A stretch of DNA of 64,000 nucleotides, from positions 24,135 through 88,134 of the forward strand of contig NZ_MLJO01000028.1 of the NCBI RefSeq assembly GCF_001956915.1, read 5' to 3'. The notes under the pieces are model-generated. The model worked only from the letters and a program-made list of their open reading frames with translations, ran no database searches and was not told the origin of the DNA. The position numbers and the translations under genes were made by a program. The DNA comes from Intrasporangium flavum (GTDB lineage: Bacteria; Actinomycetota; Actinomycetes; Actinomycetales; Dermatophilaceae). Positions 32,910 through 41,675 of the stretch are shown here, piece by piece (position 1 is the first letter of the stretch; each line of letters opens with the position of its first letter).

Positions 32910-33556
32910 ATGGATGAGGGTTATGAGCTGACAGCCCAGGACGGGCAAGCAGGCTGGCCAGAAATGACATCCGCCATTGGACGGGTCGTGGCCGCCTCAG
33001 CTTGGGCCACAATCGCACTGCAGGAACTTGCCGTCGCCCTCGCCGACTCTGAGTTCGTGTACTTCTTGATGGAGGACTCGACGATGGGCGGGCAGATCAA
33101 TCAGGCCGAGACCCTCATCAAGGGTCCAAAGCGCTGGTCGTGGAGCGCCAGGGCGTCGCCGCTCCACCGCGAGAGCGAACAGGTAGCCCTTCAGTGTCTA
33201 GTGCCGCTCCGGCGCCTGTCCGTTTTCGGAACAGGATCGTGCACGATGAGTGGTATCCGGACGCGACATGGGGCCATGCCGACGGCCTTCGCGGCCGCCG
33301 TGCCACGAGGTATGGGAAGAACGAGATTCTCAGTCGGCGGTCGACCTTTCATCGCATTGCGTACTCATTGAGCATCGCCACGGAGTCCTTGAATCACACG
33401 GTAATCGCGGTTCGCGACCTTCGAGGCTCAGGTCAATCGGGGCTAGAAGAGTTGAGGCTCGCCCGCGAGTGCCTGACGGTCCTGGAACGACGACGGCTGG
33501 ACGCCGAGGCGGGACGGGACCCCGAGTGGCGCTGGTTGGAGCGTCCCTCGCCGTAA
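32910..33556 (+). pseudogene. HEPN-like gene broken by several frameshifts
   Basis: The reading frame starts at ATG 32910 and codes for a plausible helical protein up to QINQAETLIKG near 33125. The sensible continuation (SKALVVERQG) is in another frame, then HRESEQVALQCLVPLRRLSVF returns to the first frame, and RNRIVHDEWYPD with the rest of the protein to 33556 is again in the other. RNRIVH is a typical HEPN RX4-6H motif. At least three single-base indels are needed, two beside G or T/C runs (33122-33124 and about 33215). It is either a decayed gene or a sequence with homopolymer errors. Confidence 0.65.
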
Positions 33557-33688
33557 TTGGATTGGTCGCGGACGTGTACCGGCTTAGCCGACTCGTTGGA
33601 GTACTCATACGGTAGTCGCACAACTGGCTGTTGCGTCACTCCGCCGCGAGTTGGGCGGGCAATTTGGTGACCGTGGGAGGCTACAGAG

Positions 33689-34309
33689 ATGGCTGACGCA
33701 TCAAGTTCACCAGGGCTGGGTGTTCGCGGAGGCGACCCGTGGGCGCAGCCTGTCTTGACTGGCGCCAGCCTGGCCGACCTGTTCACCCTCTATGGGCGCA
33801 TCTTGGACGAGCTCTCGAGCCGAGAAGTAATCCGTTCTCGCAATCAGCCGCTGGGCGACTACTCCGAGTGGCTGGTCTGTCGCGCGTTGAGGGGACTTCT
33901 CGCCGACAACAAGTCGGAGAAGGCATTCGACGTAGTCGCAGACCTGGGGGCCACCTTGCTGGACGGGCGAGGCCCACACGACGGGGCCCATCAGGGTGCC
34001 CAGATCCAGGTCAAGGCACGGGCCATATCGGCGCAACCGAAGCGGGACCAACTCCAGACCTCTCCATTTCACGCCGGTGGGTTCGACTACCTGGCATTGG
34101 TCCTGCATCGAGCCTTCGACTTTCATGTGGAGCAGGCGGTGCTGATGCCAGTGAGTGCCGTTCATTTGTACGCAAGAACTGCAACTGCGCGCCGCGACGA
34201 TGTGCTGCGGCTCTGGATGACGCAGCAGGCGATGACCGACCCGTCAACCATCGAGATCACTGGCCTACTGCGATCTGCCGCGGAGACCGAGATCGACTTG
34301 ATCTCCTGA
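33689..34309 (+). CDS. PD-(D/E)XK-like restriction endonuclease-fold protein
   Basis: 206-residue soluble protein. After a helical N-terminus (FTLYGRILDELSSREVIRS) comes DYSEWLVCRALRG, then KAFDVVADLG and QGAQIQVKARAIS. The spaced Glu, Asp and QVK are arranged as in the nuclease core E-Xn-D-Xn-(E/Q)XK, resembling the DUF6998 group. Such proteins occur in restriction or defence contexts. It is the last gene of the lower-GC island. Nuclease activity is predicted, not certain. Confidence 0.6.
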   Translation: MADASSSPGLGVRGGDPWAQPVLTGASLADLFTLYGRILDELSSREVIRSRNQPLGDYSEWLVCRALRGLLADNKSEKAFDVVADLGATLLDGRGPHDGAHQGAQIQVKARAISAQPKRDQLQTSPFHAGGFDYLALVLHRAFDFHVEQAVLMPVSAVHLYARTATARRDDVLRLWMTQQAMTDPSTIEITGLLRSAAETEIDLIS

Positions 34310-34449
34310 AACCATGGCCGCCCGTGCGTCCCCTCTAGGCCATCACATGGTCTCGGCAGGAGGTGTCCCACTTCGCCGCGTGTCAGGTGTCAGAACGCAG
34401 TCCCGACCCGACAGCTCTCAGACTGCGGGCCCACCGCGCCGCCGTCGAC

Positions 34450-34725
34450 TCATTCCACGTTGGCGGGTGCCGTAAGCAGGGCACATCGCGCTCGACGCGC
34501 AGCTTGGACCGTGAGTGCCGCGACACTGGCGGTCACGGGTGGCAACAGCACGTCGTGGATGAGGGCGGGCCACAGCGTCAGCGCGACCACGAACACGAGC
34601 ACTGGCACATACAAGCGAAGCGCCTCGTGCCGCCATTGAAGGACCGCGGCTGTCGTCAAGGCCGTGGACAGAATGAACGGAGCGAACCACAACAGCCAGA
34701 AAAGCCCGTTCAAGAGCCCGTCCAT
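34450..34725 (-). CDS. Small hypothetical membrane protein
   Basis: About 91 residues from ATG 34725 with three hydrophobic helices (LFWLLWFAPFILS, YVPVLVFVVALTLWPALI, LPPVTASVAALTVQAA). No known family. The frame is open further upstream, but the extra 33 residues are arginine-rich and lack a ribosome site. Isolated small gene between the defence segment and the stress-protein genes. Confidence 0.5.
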   Translation of the reverse strand: MDGLLNGLFWLLWFAPFILSTALTTAAVLQWRHEALRLYVPVLVFVVALTLWPALIHDVLLPPVTASVAALTVQAARRARCALLTAPANVE

Positions 34726-34979
34726 CTCGGTGCCACCGCCTGCGTAAGAGATCCTGATCCCTCGCCGTCGCCTGGTCGCGCTCGGCGATTGAGGTCGCTC
34801 TGTAATTGACACTACCGCTGTCATTCGGGTCGCGATCGGCTGGGCCGTGACGCTCGCGCAGCGCTCTCAGAGGGTGCGTCCTACCGCCGCCAGTCGCGCT
34901 GGTTACCGGCTGACGTCAGGCCGTCATTCCCTCCCGCCCTGAGCGGCCGGCCTGACCGCCCCAGGCGTGCAAGAGAGGC

Positions 34980-35216
34980 TCACCAGGAGCCGGGGTCGTC
35001 TCTCATCCCACGGCTCGCGTAGTACCTGCGCCTGGCCGCCTCTTCGAGCGCCCGCGCACGAGACGCCTCTTCGATCAGTTCTTTGTCCGGGCGCTGTCGC
35101 AACATGCGAGCCGTCGGGTGGAAGAGCCGTTCGAGCACCTCGTCGTAGGCCACGCGCGCCGCTATCCAGGCGTCGAGCAGCTCGCTCTCCTCGTCAGGCG
35201 CCGGCTCATCGTCCAT
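34980..35216 (-). CDS. Small acidic helical hypothetical protein
   Basis: 78 residues from ATG 35216, rich in Glu, Arg and Ala: ELLDAWIAARVAYDEVLERLF, followed by KELIEEASRARALEEAARRRYY. It should form a helical hairpin or coiled coil. TTG 35225 in frame would add three residues. Codon bias supports a real gene; function unknown. Confidence 0.6.
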   Translation of the reverse strand: MDDEPAPDEESELLDAWIAARVAYDEVLERLFHPTARMLRQRPDKELIEEASRARALEEAARRRYYASRGMRDDPGSW

Positions 35217-35343
35217 GCACGACAAACGCGCGCTCGACCGGTCAGGTTACGCGGCTGCCGGCATGTCGCCCGCCGGACAGCGGGCGACAGCTCACCACCT
35301 GTGCCGAGCAAGCGTCGTCAGCCGGTTTGCGCGTTGCCCGCTC

Positions 35344-35688
35344 TCAGGGCAGCGGACCCTTGGGTCCGTGGTCCCTCTGGAACTGAACGGCCTCCTCGAC
35401 ACGGTCCTCGCGCGCCTGCCCGGTGTCCCCGGCGCCCCCGTCGGCGGACCCCGAGACGGCCGAGGTGACCTTGTCGGTCGCGGTTCGTGCGGCGTCGGCC
35501 ACCTTGTCCGCCACGACCGGCGCCTGCTCGCGCACGAACTGGGCCCCCTCGTGTGCCTTGGCCTGCACGCGGGGGTCGTCCTTGAGCTGGCCGATCGCGC
35601 GCATGAACTGCTCGTAGGGCCCCCGCCCGGCTCGCGAGCCGAGGAGGAATCCAACCGCGCCGGCGGTGACGATGAGCAGTCTCTTCAT
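35344..35688 (-). CDS. YtxH-like membrane-anchored protein
   Basis: 114 residues. A short N-terminal transmembrane helix (MKRLLIVTAGAVGFLLGSRA) is followed by GRGPYEQ, the usual actinobacterial YtxH-type boundary, and an Ala/Asp-rich amphipathic helix (VVADKVADAARTATDKV). Members are linked to general stress responses in Gram-positives; no enzymatic role is known. Confidence 0.7.
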   Translation of the reverse strand: MKRLLIVTAGAVGFLLGSRAGRGPYEQFMRAIGQLKDDPRVQAKAHEGAQFVREQAPVVADKVADAARTATDKVTSAVSGSADGGAGDTGQAREDRVEEAVQFQRDHGPKGPLP

Positions 35689-36329
35689 GAGGGCCTCCGT
35701 GCATCGGGTCGGCCGGCCTGGGTCCGGTACCGACAGTCTGATTTGGCCGTACCCACCACCGCCCTGTGCGGCTCACCCGAGCCTGGTATCACGGTCCCGG
35801 CGTCGTGCCGCGTCCACCGCGGCGACGCGACGGTGCGCATACGCCGGAGCGCACGCGGACGCGTCGATCATCACGCGTCGCCAGTGACGCCGCCCAGCGT
35901 GAAACGGCGGGGGCTTCGATGCGCCGACCCGGGCAGACAGACGCCCCCGCTGGTCACGTCGCCGAACTAGACCAACGGGGGCGGTGTCCGCGACGCGATG
36001 ACCGCAGGGATAACCGGTCACCGAGTCACAGGGAGCAACTCACGCCAGCGACTATGAAGGCCGACCCTGAAAGAACCCTGAGACCGGCGGGTCCGGCCTG
36101 TGTCCGGCCGGCCGATGCGCCCACGCAGCGGAGGCGTCGCAGGCGTCGCTTCATTCCCGGAGGGCGATTCCGCGCCACCGCCGGCGAGTCAGGATGCAGG
36201 CAGCGGCGGGTCGACCAGGGCGAGAGCCCGAAGGACGCCTCGGGCGCGGAAGCACGGATGAGCGTGCGAACCGCCACGCCGTGCGACTGCCATCGCAACA
36301 GTCGCTTCCGATCCGGATGAGGAGGCTCC
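35689..36329. other. 640-base gene-free region with an extended hairpin
   Basis: No supported coding frame. The main feature is a 14-bp inverted repeat (CGCCCCCGCTGGTC at 35942-35955 against 35970-35983, one mismatch) with a 14-base loop. Several shorter GC-rich palindromes lie around 36095-36115 (GGTCCGGCC/GTCCGGCC). It could carry the terminator of an unseen RNA or mark an old insertion junction. The last bases contain the GGAGG ribosome site of the DUF1269 gene. Confidence 0.45.
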
Positions 36330-36908
36330 ATGTCAGAAGATGCGGGCAAGGCCACAGAGCCCACGGTCACGGTCGTCGGTGCCGTCTCCGACGGCGCCTA
36401 CACCCTGCTGGTCGCAGACTTCGCGGACACGACCAGCGCGCAGGAGGCCTACGCCGCCCTCAAGGAGGTGGAGGACGGCCGACACGTCGAGATCGAGGGC
36501 GTCATCGTGGTGAAGCGCGAGACGGACGGCAAGCTCGAGGTCCAACGGGCGACCGACCACACCACCCGTCGCGGCCTCACCTGGGGCGTCGTCGGTGGCG
36601 CGGCCCTGGGGCTCATCTTCCCGCCGTCGATCCTCGGGAGCGCGGCCGTGCTGGGCGCGGCCGGTGCCGCAGCGGGCAAGGTGGGTCAGCTGCACCACCG
36701 GCGCGAGCTGGCGGACGAGCTCGAGTCCGCCATCGAGCCCGGGCACTCCGGCATCGTCGCCCTGGTCTCCGACCCTGCCGCCGTCGAGCTCCGACGAGCT
36801 CTCGAGACGGCCGACTCGATCGTCATGACCGCCATCGACGATGTCGTCGCCAAGGACGTCAAGGCCGCGGCGAAGGAAGCCGAGGAGGCCCAGGAGAAGT
36901 CCGACTGA
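36330..36908 (+). CDS. DUF1269 family protein
   Basis: 192 residues. Two alpha/beta halves (YTLLVADFADTTSAQEAYAALKEV and GHSGIVALVSDPAAVELRRAL) flank a hydrophobic glycine-rich segment (GLTWGVVGGAALGLIFPPSILGSAAVLGAAGAAAG, about residues 84-118) that may insert into the membrane. This is the layout of DUF1269 proteins, which are often stress-induced in actinobacteria. GGAGG lies eight bases before ATG. The molecular function is unknown. Confidence 0.8.
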   Translation: MSEDAGKATEPTVTVVGAVSDGAYTLLVADFADTTSAQEAYAALKEVEDGRHVEIEGVIVVKRETDGKLEVQRATDHTTRRGLTWGVVGGAALGLIFPPSILGSAAVLGAAGAAAGKVGQLHHRRELADELESAIEPGHSGIVALVSDPAAVELRRALETADSIVMTAIDDVVAKDVKAAAKEAEEAQEKSD

Positions 36909-36949
36909 CTCGAGAACGAGCGGAGATCCCAACCTCGGATCCGTCGCCG

Positions 36950-37759
36950 TCACCGCGCCGGCACCTCCTCTGACGCGTCGACGGCCGCTCGCCGGTTCGC
37001 CGTGCTGATCCGTTCGTGGGTGGCCTGCGCGGCCGCCGTCATCGTCGGCTCGACGCCGAGGTCGATGAGGTAGCCGGTGGCGTCGCGCATCTCGTGGGCA
37101 CGTCGTTCGGCGTGCGTCCGAGTGCCGTTCAAGAGCCGGTCGATGACGGCCTGTCCGTCGCCGGCGAGCTGGGCGCTGATCTGCTCGCGGACCCAGCTCT
37201 CGTAGCCGGCGGCGCGGCCTGCATCGACGGCCTCGACGATGAGAGAGGCGAGTCCCTTCATGAAGACGCTGCGGAGCAGCTTGTGCGCCATGGCCGACCC
37301 CGGCGGCTCGTCGAGGACGTCGATCGGGGCGCCGGCCGGCCGCAGCAGCTCGGCCACGCCGGGCCCACCGACGCCGCTGACCATGAGTGGCGTCCGGGCG
37401 CCGTGCCACGCGACGGGCCCGAGGATGGCGACGTCCGCGAACAGCGACCCGGCCGCGGCCACTCGATCCCCGAGCTGCGCCATGACAGTCGGCGCGGACG
37501 ACGTGAAGTCGGCGTAGCAGCTGCCGGCCTTGAGGTGCGGCACGGCGGTGTCGCAGATCGTCGGCGCGACGCTGGCGCTGGTCATGACCAGCACGACGTC
37601 GGCGTTCGAGACGGCTTCCTCGATCGTCGCCACCAGCGCCACTCCGTGCGGTGGTTCCGTGGCTGCGGGGTCGGTGCCGATGACGTCGTGGCCCAGCTCG
37701 ACCAAGGCTGTGGCGTAACGGATTCCGGCCTCACCGAGACCGATCACAGTGCATTTCAT
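36950..37759 (-). CDS. NAD(P)-dependent beta-hydroxyacid dehydrogenase-like oxidoreductase (DUF1932 C-terminal domain)
   Basis: 269 residues related to 3-hydroxyisobutyrate/6-phosphogluconate dehydrogenases. The nucleotide motif VIGLGEAGIRYA (GXGXXG) is at the N-terminus, and the C-terminal helical domain starts with GSAMAHKLLRSVFMKGLASLIVEA, typical of DUF1932, including the catalytic Lys position. It is the last gene of the leftward transporter operon, 24 bases after the RraA-like gene, and probably oxidises or reduces an intermediate of the imported carboxylate. ATG 37759 is preferred to the adjacent TTG. Confidence 0.82.
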   Translation of the reverse strand: MKCTVIGLGEAGIRYATALVELGHDVIGTDPAATEPPHGVALVATIEEAVSNADVVLVMTSASVAPTICDTAVPHLKAGSCYADFTSSAPTVMAQLGDRVAAAGSLFADVAILGPVAWHGARTPLMVSGVGGPGVAELLRPAGAPIDVLDEPPGSAMAHKLLRSVFMKGLASLIVEAVDAGRAAGYESWVREQISAQLAGDGQAVIDRLLNGTRTHAERRAHEMRDATGYLIDLGVEPTMTAAAQATHERISTANRRAAVDASEEVPAR

Positions 37760-37783
37760 CAAGAGTCCTTGCCGTGTCGTGGT

Positions 37784-38419
37784 TCAGCCGGCAACCGGGG
37801 CCGTGATGGCCGTTCGGCGCCGGGCCTCCTCGTCGAAGACCTCCTGCGCAGCCCGGGCGATCCGGGCCGCCTCCTCGCGGGCGATGACGGCGAGCCCGTC
37901 CCCGTCGCCGACGATGACGTCGCCCGGGTTGACCGCGACGCCGCCCACGGCGATGGTGACGCCGACGCGGCCCGGGCCGTACTTGTACGGGCCGGCGGGG
38001 GTGCACGCCCGCGCGAAGACCGGCATGCGGATCTCGCCGAGGGTGTCGGCGTCGCGGGCGGCGCCGTCCAGGACGAAGCCGGCGATGCCGGCTGCCAGGG
38101 CCCGGGCCCCGATGAGGTCGCCGAGCAGGGCCCGGGTCTCGTCGCCCTGCCCGTTGACGACGATGACGTCGCCGGGCCGGGCGATCCGAATGGCCTCGTG
38201 GATGGCGGCGTTGTCGCCGGCGCGGGTCCAGACGGTCAGGGCGGGTCCGGCGAGCCTCCCCCCCGGCCAGATGCTCTGGATGCGGGAGTCGAGCAGCCCA
38301 AGACGGTCCATCGCGTCGCCGATGTTGGCGACGGGAAGGTCGGCGAGCGCCTGGACGACCTCACGCGGTGGGCGGGGGAAGTCGGCGTCGGGGGTGTGGA
38401 TCGTGACGTTCTCGTGCAT
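37784..38419 (-). CDS. RraA-family protein, putative 4-hydroxy-4-methyl-2-oxoglutarate-type aldolase
   Basis: 211 residues of the RraA/HMG-aldolase fold. NIGDAMDRLGLLDSRI near residue 32, GDVIVVNGQGD, and the active-site segment GDLIGARALAAGIAGFVLDGAARD, with the conserved Arg-Asp at its end, are present. Relatives include class II pyruvate aldolases that split HMG or CHA into pyruvate and an oxoacid, and the RNase E regulator RraA. No RNase E regulation is likely in this operon. The genes before it encode a tricarboxylate-type transporter, so a carbon-catabolic aldolase or decarboxylase is the better reading. Confidence 0.82.
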   Translation of the reverse strand: MHENVTIHTPDADFPRPPREVVQALADLPVANIGDAMDRLGLLDSRIQSIWPGGRLAGPALTVWTRAGDNAAIHEAIRIARPGDVIVVNGQGDETRALLGDLIGARALAAGIAGFVLDGAARDADTLGEIRMPVFARACTPAGPYKYGPGRVGVTIAVGGVAVNPGDVIVGDGDGLAVIAREEAARIARAAQEVFDEEARRRTAITAPVAG

Positions 38420-38430
38420 GGTGTCTGGCC

Positions 38431-39432
38431 TTACTTCTTCATGACCTGCGGCAGGACGGCCTTGATGGTCGTCTCCTGGTCGGCCCAGAACTGCTGGTAG
38501 GCAGCGGCGTCGAGGTAGTTCGTCTGCAGGCCCAGATTGGTCATGCGCTGCTTGACGCCCGGGTCTTCGATGGCCTTCTTCAGGGCGGCCTCGAGCTTGG
38601 CCTTGACCCCGGCCGGGAGGCCGGCGGGGGCCGAGTAGCCCCGTGCGGTGGCGGACAGGACGTCGTAGCCCTGCTCCTTGAAGGTCGGCACGTCAGGGAG
38701 GAACTGGCTGCGCTGGTCGGCCATGACCCCGAGCATCTTGATCTTCTTCTGCTTGACGAGGTCGGTCACGTCGCTGGCGCTGCCGACGTAGACCTGGACG
38801 TGGCCACCGAGGAAGGCGGCGACAGCCTGGGAGGAGCCGTCGGAGAAGTGGACCAGGGCGAACTTCGCGCCGCTCTTGGCCTCGAGGTCGGCGGCGGCGA
38901 AGTGCTCACCGGTCTGCAGGCCGGTGGTGCTGACCGTGATCGTGCCGGGCTGGGCCTTGGCGGCCTCGACGAGGTCCTTGACGCTGTTGAACGGGCTGTC
39001 GGGTGCGACGCCGATGACGGCGGGGTCGATGACCTGCATGCCGAGGGGCTGGAAGCTGGCGCGGGTGTACTTGGCGCCGCGAGCCGGGTCGAGGGGGGAG
39101 ACGACGACGGACGGGGAGCCGGTGGCGCCGATGGTGTAGCCGTCGGGCTTGGAGCTGGTCAGGGCGGTGTAGCCGATCTGGCCGCCGGCCCCGGGCTTGT
39201 TGACGACCTCGACGTTGGTGCCGAGCTCCTTCTCGAGGATGGGCGCCACCAGACGCGCTGCGGTGTCGACCGCCCCACCGGGCGCGAACGAGACGACGAG
39301 GTCGATGGGCTTGCCCTTGCGGGGCCAGCTGTCGGCACTGTTCGTGCCGCCCTGGGCGGTTTGGCTGCAGGCAGCCAGCGAGGTGGCCAGGGCCACGGCG
39401 AGGGTCGTGGTCAGCACGGTACGGCGACGCAT
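38431..39432 (-). CDS. tctC: Tripartite tricarboxylate transporter substrate-binding protein (TctC/Bug)
   Basis: Extracytoplasmic binding lipoprotein of 333 residues. The signal peptide ends in SLAAC (lipobox, cysteine near residue 22). The Bug signature blocks are present: LVVSFAPGGAVDTAARL near residue 45, VVNKPGAGGQIGY, and PDGYTIG. ATG 39432 has AAGGAGA upstream and excludes a 32-residue extension. It lies downstream of tctA and feeds the TctAB membrane complex. The ligand is probably a di- or tricarboxylate or an aromatic acid, to be set by the aldolase pathway. Confidence 0.92.
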   Translation of the reverse strand: MRRRTVLTTTLAVALATSLAACSQTAQGGTNSADSWPRKGKPIDLVVSFAPGGAVDTAARLVAPILEKELGTNVEVVNKPGAGGQIGYTALTSSKPDGYTIGATGSPSVVVSPLDPARGAKYTRASFQPLGMQVIDPAVIGVAPDSPFNSVKDLVEAAKAQPGTITVSTTGLQTGEHFAAADLEAKSGAKFALVHFSDGSSQAVAAFLGGHVQVYVGSASDVTDLVKQKKIKMLGVMADQRSQFLPDVPTFKEQGYDVLSATARGYSAPAGLPAGVKAKLEAALKKAIEDPGVKQRMTNLGLQTNYLDAAAYQQFWADQETTIKAVLPQVMKK

Positions 39433-39527
39433 GGTGTCTCCTTTGACAGCGTGAGGTGAGGTGGTGCGGTGGTTGCGTGATGCGGAGGTGATGGGTGTGC
39501 CGTTGGACGGACCAGAGCGGCCGGCCA

Positions 39528-41030
39528 TCAGGTCTCGGGGTCCTCGTCGAGGCCCGCCGGCTTGCGCAGGCGCAGCAGCGGGCTCGCGGCGATGACGAGC
39601 CCGATGACGAGCAGCACGACCGTGATCGGGCGGGTCACGAAGATCGAGAAGTCGCCCTGGGAGATGTCGAGCGACTCGCGCAGCGAACGCTCCATCAGCG
39701 GCCCGAGCACGAGCGTCAGCACGAGCGGGGCGAGCGGGATGTCGAACCGGCGCATCACCACACCGAGGACGCCGAAGCCGACCATGACGAAGACGTCGAA
39801 GACGCTGTAGTTGATCGTGTAGGACCCGATGACGAGGAAGAGCAGGATCAGCGCGGTCAGGATCTTCTGGGGGATCCGCAGGATCGCGGTCCAGACCCGA
39901 ACCAGCGGCACGTTGAGGATGAGCAGGATGACGTTGCCGACGAAGAGGCTGGCGATGATGGCCCAGGCGATGTCGGCGTGCTCGGTGAACAGCGTCGGTC
40001 CTGGCGTCAGGCCCTGCTGGAGGAAGGCGCCCATGAGCACGGCGATGGTGGGGGAGGCCGGGATGCCGAGGGTGAACAGCGGGATGAGGGCGCCGTTGGC
40101 GTGCGCGTTGTTCGCGGTCTCGGGGCCGGCCACCCCTTCGATGGCGCCGCGTCCGAGCTCCTGCCGGAAGCGGGAGAACTTGCGTTCGGCGCCGTAGGAC
40201 AGCAGCGAGGACACCGAGCCGGTCATCCCGGGGATCAGCCCGAGGACGAACCCGATGCCGGTGCCGCGGACGATGGACGGGGTGCTGCGTCGGAAGTCGG
40301 TCCGGGTCGGCAGCAGACCGCGCATGCCCGGTGTCTGTGGGTGGTTGGGACGGTTGCCGGCGGTCGACAGGAGGATCTCGGAGAGCCCGAAGAGGCCGAC
40401 GATGACGGCCACGAAGCTGACGCCGTCCAGGAGCCGGTCGCTGCCGAAGGTGAAGCGCGGCGCCCCGGCGACGGGGTCGATGCCGATCATGGCGATGAGC
40501 AGGCCGATGATCCCGGAGATGAGGGCCCGGACCATGCTCTTGCCGGCCAGCGCCGCCAGGAGCGAGATGCCCACGACCATGAGCGCGAAGAACTCCGGTG
40601 GCCCGACCTTGAGCCCGAGCGAGCCGAGTGGCTTGGCCGCGATGACGAGCCCGACCGTCGCGATGACGCCCCCGACGAAGGAGCCGATGGCGGCGATGGT
40701 CAGGGCGACGCCGGCCCGGCCCTGCTTGGTCATCTCGTAGCCGTCGATCGTCGTGATCGCCGAGGCGGCCTCACCCGGGGTGTTGAGCAGGACGCTCGTG
40801 ATGGTGCCGCCGTAGGCGGTGCCGTAGAAGATGGCCGCGAGCATGATGATGGCGCTGGCCGGCTCGAGGTTGAAGGTCAGCGGAATCAGCAGCGCGACGC
40901 CGGCCACCGGGCCGATGCCGGGCAGCACGCCGATGAGCGTGCCCACGAGACAGCCGATGAACGCGAAGAGCAGGTTCTGGGGCGAGAGGGCTGCGGCGAA
41001 CCCGCCGAGCAGCTGGTTGAGGACGTCCAC
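39528..41030 (-). CDS. tctA: Tripartite tricarboxylate transporter large membrane subunit
   Basis: 500 residues with about 11 transmembrane helices. Starts with LLGGFAAALSPQNLLFAFIG. The family blocks TLIGVLPGIGPVAGVALLIP and YGGTITSVLLNTPGEAASA are both present, and the second half has LGLIPGMTGSVSSLLSYGAERK. It is secondary, ion-driven transport with TctB and TctC. The start is three bases after the tctB stop. Confidence 0.94.
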   Translation of the reverse strand: MDVLNQLLGGFAAALSPQNLLFAFIGCLVGTLIGVLPGIGPVAGVALLIPLTFNLEPASAIIMLAAIFYGTAYGGTITSVLLNTPGEAASAITTIDGYEMTKQGRAGVALTIAAIGSFVGGVIATVGLVIAAKPLGSLGLKVGPPEFFALMVVGISLLAALAGKSMVRALISGIIGLLIAMIGIDPVAGAPRFTFGSDRLLDGVSFVAVIVGLFGLSEILLSTAGNRPNHPQTPGMRGLLPTRTDFRRSTPSIVRGTGIGFVLGLIPGMTGSVSSLLSYGAERKFSRFRQELGRGAIEGVAGPETANNAHANGALIPLFTLGIPASPTIAVLMGAFLQQGLTPGPTLFTEHADIAWAIIASLFVGNVILLILNVPLVRVWTAILRIPQKILTALILLFLVIGSYTINYSVFDVFVMVGFGVLGVVMRRFDIPLAPLVLTLVLGPLMERSLRESLDISQGDFSIFVTRPITVVLLVIGLVIAASPLLRLRKPAGLDEDPET

Positions 41031-41033
41031 GGC

Positions 41034-41555
41034 TCAGATCCCCCAGAGGCTCAGCGGCGGGACCGACGCCAGAGGGAGCGGCACGAGCAGGAAGTCGCTG
41101 AAGAGGTGGAAGGCTCCGACGCTGCCGGCCACGGCGACGAGCACCGAGGTGAGCCAGCCGACCTTGCCGATCCACCGCAGGTGGAAGAGCAGGAACAGGA
41201 GCATCGCCAGCTGGAACCCGATGAGGTCCAGCACGAGGCCGAGGACGATCAGGCTGGCCACGGTGATGCCCGCGGAACGCCACACCCGGCGCTGCTCCCG
41301 GCCCGGGGCCTCCTCGAGGCGGGGCGTCTGGAAGAACCACGCGATGCTCAGGAGCACCAGCCCGCAGGCGAGGACGAGGGGGAAGAAGCCGGGGCCGGGG
41401 CCCTCGGGCGACCAGATCCCCAAGGCGGTCGAGCTGGCGGCCACGTAGAGGCCGACCGCGGTCAGGACCGCTTGGACGGCCCACGTCCCCGCGGGGCGCT
41501 GCATCGGCGGCGAGGCCTGCTCCGCGGCCGGGTCGGCTGTCGCGAGAGTCTCCAT
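41034..41555 (-). CDS. tctB: Tripartite tricarboxylate transporter small membrane subunit
   Basis: 173-residue protein with four hydrophobic helices (WAVQAVLTAVGLYVAASS, FFPLVLACGLVLLSIAWF and two C-terminal ones), the size and topology of TctB. SPEGPGPGFFP after helix 1 is typical. It is the first gene of the operon, whose promoter overlaps the IclR operator region. Confidence 0.9.
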   Translation of the reverse strand: METLATADPAAEQASPPMQRPAGTWAVQAVLTAVGLYVAASSTALGIWSPEGPGPGFFPLVLACGLVLLSIAWFFQTPRLEEAPGREQRRVWRSAGITVASLIVLGLVLDLIGFQLAMLLFLLFHLRWIGKVGWLTSVLVAVAGSVGAFHLFSDFLLVPLPLASVPPLSLWGI

Positions 41556-41575
41556 TGAATCTCAACTTTCATTGT

Positions 41576-41592
41576 GTGAAACTGTGTCTCAC
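41576..41592. promoter_or_regulatory. Palindromic operator 1 upstream of tctB (probable IclR site)
   Basis: GTGAAACTGTGTCTCAC: two seven-base arms around a TGT centre with one mismatch. It starts 21 bases before the tctB ATG, where a bound repressor would block transcription. Confidence 0.7.
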
Positions 41593-41658
41593 TTGCTGCA
41601 CGCAAGAGTGTCCGCATGCTGGCTCAGGGTCAAGGGGCTGAGCCGAATTCGCGAAAGA

Positions 41659-41675
41659 GTCTCACTGTGTGACAC
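41659..41675. promoter_or_regulatory. Palindromic operator 2 upstream of the IclR gene
   Basis: GTCTCACTGTGTGACAC: the same arms and TGT spacer as the site 83 bases to the left, 33 bases before the IclR start. Two matched sites in one divergent region suggest autoregulation plus control of tctBAC, possibly through looping. Confidence 0.7.

Noticed and set aside
35773..36021. Arg-rich minus-strand open frame in the 35.7-36.3 kb gap
   Set aside because: Composition is that of random GC-rich DNA and it crosses the large hairpin; no ribosome site.
27000..36300. Search for an integrase, transposase or attachment repeats bounding the island
   Set aside because: No recombinase motif or matching end repeats could be found, so no mobile element is claimed.
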